A DNA stretch of 12,141 nt from Polyrhizophydium stewartii (Eukaryota > Chytridiomycota > Chytridiomycetes > Rhizophydiales), in assembly GCA_027604665.1 (NCBI GenBank), contig JADGIZ010000535.1, positions 1-12,141 of the forward strand, read 5' to 3'. The translations under genes and the position numbers were made by a program. Shown here in pieces: positions 10,589-12,141 of the stretch; within the stretch, counting starts at the first letter, position 1; every line of letters starts with the position of its first letter. A model generated the notes under the pieces. It saw only the letters and a list, made by a program, of their open reading frames with translations. It searched no databases and was not told where the DNA came from.

Positions 10589-10609
10589 GGGCGGACGCGG
10601 GCGGGCGGG
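10589..10609 (+). promoter_or_regulatory. G-quadruplex-type motif upstream of the MON2 start
   Basis: Four GGG runs at 10589-10591, 10599-10601, 10603-10605 and 10607-10609 with loops of 7, 1 and 1 nt meet the usual G3N1-7 pattern. The G-rich strand is the template strand for MON2, 24 bp and more from its start codon. Folding or function is not shown by sequence alone. Confidence 0.5.
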
Positions 10610-10767
10610 CGGCGTGTGGGCGAGCCGTGCGGCCATGTGTTGTGGGCGTGTGGGTTCAGGAGGCGGCGCGTGTGAGCGGCCTGCCGGGTGCGAGGCGGCG
10701 CGAGCGGGCCAGACCGGGCCTGGCCGCGCACAGGGCCGGCGGGCGTCGCGACTCACGCCCGTCGCCC

Positions 10768-10793
10768 AATCTGGGCTGTCGCGAAATCTGGGC
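10768..10793. repeat. 9-bp direct repeat AATCTGGGC in the divergent promoter
   Basis: The two copies begin 17 bp apart. The first overlaps the CCAAT box and forms half of a short inverted repeat. Spacing of about one and a half helical turns would suit a paired binding site, but no known factor was recognised. Confidence 0.45.
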
Positions 10794-10882
10794 AAGGCCG
10801 CAGGGGCACGTTTTGGTGGGCGTGCGGCGGGCGGGCATGCGAGCGGGCGGCTGCCCTGCAGCGGCCGATCGCGGCCGAGGAG

Positions 10883-10999
10883 ATGGGGATGAACCAGCAG
10901 CTGCATGTCGCTGGGGCCGGGCCTGCTGGTAGCGCACGGGCGGGCGTGGCGCGGTCGCGTGCGCCGGTTTCTGGAGCGGAGCGTCGAGGAGCCAGGTGA
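10883..10999 (+). other. Possible upstream ORF before the isochorismatase-fold gene (38 codons)
   Basis: An ATG-started frame of 38 residues ends 21 nt before the main start codon. It matters only if transcription starts upstream of it, which the sequence cannot show. The peptide resembles nothing recognised. Confidence 0.25.
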
Positions 11000-11020
11000 C
11001 TTGCGCGGCACTCGCCAGCA

Positions 11021-11885
11021 ATGTCTGCAGCATCGAGGGTCCTGCGCGGGACGCTGGCGACGCCGACGCCGAGCAACACAGCGTTCTTCCTGTGCGACAT
11101 CCAGGAGCGCTTCCGCCCGCTCATCTGGCAGTACCCGCACGTGGTGGCGACGGCCAACAAGATGGTGCGGGTCCTGCACGCGGTGCGCAGCCCCATGCTC
11201 GGTGCTGACGGCCCCTGGTCTGCGCGGCAGGTGCGGGCGGCGGGCCTGCTCAACGTGCCGGTGATTGTCACGGAGCAGCACCCCAAGGCGCTGGGCAGCA
11301 CGGCGGTGGAGCTGGACGTGTCCAAGGCCGTCGGGCGGTTCCCCAAGACCAAGTTCTCGATGTGGATTCCCGAGGTCGAGGACTTGGTGGTGAACAAGCT
11401 CAAGACCAAGGCGGCGGTGCTCTTTGGCATCGAGGTGCGTGCGCGGGGCGGACGGCTGGTGGCGCACGCAGCGGCAGCTGACGGCGCCGGTGCCTGGCGC
11501 GGGCTGTCGGGCTCGCGGGCGTGCGGGCGTGCGGGTGCAGTCGCACGTGTGCGTTACGCAGACGGCGCTTGACCTCTTGCGCAACGACATTGACGTGTTT
11601 GTGCTTGCGGACGGCGTCTCGTCGATCAACCGCGGCGAGATCCCGGTCGCGCTGCAGGTGCGGCTCGCACGGGGCTGCGCGCAGTGGCCTCCCCCGCAGC
11701 AGACGCTGACGCTCAGGATGCAGCGCCTGCGCGAGGCCGGCGCCACGATCACCACGTCCGAGTCGATCCTGTTCCAGATGATGGTGGACTCCGCCCACCC
11801 CCAGTTCAAGGCGGTGTCGGCTCTGGTCAAGGAGGCCAAGGACGCCACGGCGGCCACGGTCGAGACGTTCTCGGCCAACCTTTGA
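11021..11885 (+). CDS. ISOC1/ISOC2-like isochorismatase-fold cysteine hydrolase (4 exons)
   Basis: Exons 11021-11164, 11231-11434, 11541-11657 and 11724-11885, all joined in phase 0, encode 208 residues, close to human ISOC2 (about 205). The family has the isochorismatase/nicotinamidase alpha-beta fold with an Asp-Lys-Cys catalytic set. It is present here as D26 (FFLCDIQERFR), K87 (FPKTKFSMW) and C120 (ESHVCVTQTALDLL). Other landmarks are NVPVIVTEQ (56-64), VLADGVSSINRGEIPVAL and the C-terminal ATITTSESILFQMM followed by HPQFK. The start ATG fits the family N-terminus, with the catalytic Asp about 25 residues in and a purine at -3. No signal peptide or membrane segment is evident; a weak mitochondrial-type N-terminus (MSAASRVLRGT) is possible. 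The physiological substrate of this ISOC branch is not established, so true isochorismatase activity should not be assumed. It is divergent from MON2. Confidence 0.92.
11165..11230 (+). other. Intron 1 of the isochorismatase-fold gene (66 nt, phase 0, stop-free)
   Basis: Donor ATG|GTGCGG, branch GCTGACG, acceptor GCGGCAG. Removing exactly this segment gives NKMVRAAGLLNVPVIVTEQ, matching the family's helix-to-strand spacing. A donor 18 nt downstream (11183) would also keep frame but leaves six extra residues. The sequence GTGCGGG starts both the intron and the next exon. Confidence 0.8.
11435..11540 (+). other. Intron 2 of the isochorismatase-fold gene (106 nt, phase 0)
   Basis: Donor GTGCGT after LFGIE and acceptor GGTGCAG before SHVCVTQTALDLL restore the catalytic Cys segment (family pattern GIETHVC). 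The frame changes across it. A GCTGACG branch-like site is present. Confidence 0.92.
11658..11723 (+). other. Intron 3 of the isochorismatase-fold gene (66 nt, phase 0, stop-free)
   Basis: Donor CTGCAG|GTGCGG, branch GCTGACG, acceptor GATGCAG. This gives IPVALQ followed directly by RLREAGATITTSE, as in the family. Earlier in-frame AGs at 11699 and 11702 would leave eight or seven extra residues, so they are possible but less likely. Confidence 0.78.
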
Positions 11886-11986
11886 ATGAAGGACGCAATG
11901 GCCTTCCAATGGCCGCAGCGCCACCGGCCGTCAGGGTCCTGCGGGACAGAGACTGAGCCATGAGCGATGGGACGGCGAGTGGAATC

Positions 11987-12001
11987 GGATTGGATTGGAT
12001 T
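11987..12001. repeat. GGATT microsatellite, three units
   Basis: Three perfect GGATT units lie in the 3' flank of the isochorismatase-fold gene. The array is too short to suggest function. Confidence 0.7.
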
Positions 12002-12074
12002 GTGGCAGGCGGGCGGTGGCCAGGCTCGGCGCAGGCCGAGGCGGCGAGCACGGAGGCAGGCATCACAAGGCCGC

Positions 12075-12110
12075 GGCGAGGGCGGCGGCCAGGGCGAGGG
12101 CGGCGGCCAG
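12075..12110. repeat. Perfect tandem duplication of an 18-bp GC-rich unit
   Basis: Two identical 18-bp copies (GGCGAGGGCGGCGGCCAG) are adjacent. A period of 18 could be coding, and the minus strand would read Leu/Ala repeats, but that frame meets a stop just downstream. It is more likely simple-sequence expansion. Confidence 0.75.
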
Positions 12111-12141
12111 CGGGGCGGCGGCGGGGGGACGGGCGGCGGCG

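Larger units (their letters stand above)
10566..11020. promoter_or_regulatory. Divergent promoter region shared by MON2 (-) and the isochorismatase-fold gene (+)
   Basis: The two start codons face away from each other across 455 bp, so both 5' UTRs and core promoters must lie here unless there are upstream non-coding exons. The region is very GC-rich with no obvious TATA box. A CCAAT box on the + strand lies at 10766-10770, within an inverted repeat GCCCA-ATC-TGGGC (10764-10776). AATCTGGGC occurs twice (10768-10776, 10785-10793), and the palindrome TCGCGA occurs twice (10746-10751, 10779-10784). Transcription starts cannot be read from the sequence. Confidence 0.65.
11886..12141. other. GC-rich downstream region with short repeats, no gene supported
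   Basis: This is the 3' side of the isochorismatase-fold gene up to the window edge. It holds an 8-bp direct repeat CAATGGCC (11896-11903, 11907-11914), a three-unit GGATT microsatellite (11987-12001), two perfect tandem 18-bp units (12075-12110) and a G-rich end. Minus-strand frames here are Ala/Pro-rich but show no family signature. No polyadenylation signal was recognised. Confidence 0.6.

Noticed and set aside
11827..12066. 79-codon minus-strand frame as the start of another gene at the right edge
   Set aside because: It overlaps the last exon of the isochorismatase-fold gene and is Pro/Arg/Ala-rich with no family signature.
1..12141. Search for a mobile element, CRISPR array, secondary-metabolite or defence cluster
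   Set aside because: No terminal repeats, transposase or reverse transcriptase motifs, regularly spaced repeats or clustered pathway enzymes were seen. All three genes belong to widespread eukaryotic families.

Overview
The window is GC-rich nuclear DNA from a eukaryote, most likely a fungus or a close relative. There are no bacterial operons or ribosome binding sites. Three protein genes can be reconstructed across 11 short spliceosomal introns (66-122 nt). The donors are mostly GTGCG- and almost every intron has a CTGAC/CTAAC branch site. The families present (a rhodanese plus dual-specificity MAP kinase phosphatase, the Golgi scaffold MON2, and an ISOC-type isochorismatase) fit a fungal housekeeping region. 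I cannot place the phylum from this sequence alone.

Layout: 1-158 is an extremely GC-rich stretch with a C14 run and a strong hairpin. 159-2510 (+) is a two-exon MAP kinase phosphatase-like gene, whose frame stays open to the left edge, so its start is uncertain. 2511-3114 is a less GC-rich gap between convergent genes and holds no gene I can support. 3115-10565 (-) is MON2 in eight exons, coding for about 2260 residues. Six of its seven introns lie in the first fifth of the coding sequence, and one exon is 5.2 kb long. 10566-11020 is a shared divergent promoter with a CCAAT box, a direct repeat and a G-quadruplex-type motif. 11021-11885 (+) is an ISOC1/ISOC2-like isochorismatase-fold gene in four exons, 208 residues, with the catalytic Asp-Lys-Cys set intact. 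11886-12141 is GC-rich downstream sequence with short tandem repeats.

The three genes do not form an obvious pathway: MAPK signal shut-off, endosome/Golgi trafficking, and a small hydrolase. The only structural link is the divergent MON2/isochorismatase pair. I found no mobile element, CRISPR array, RNA gene or novel defence-type system. The more interesting signals are in the introns: an unusual donor consensus, four stop-free introns of 3n length, and a 7-bp direct repeat bounding one intron. Splice sites were chosen by reading-frame continuity and by family spacing recalled from known homologues. They have not been tested against transcripts.
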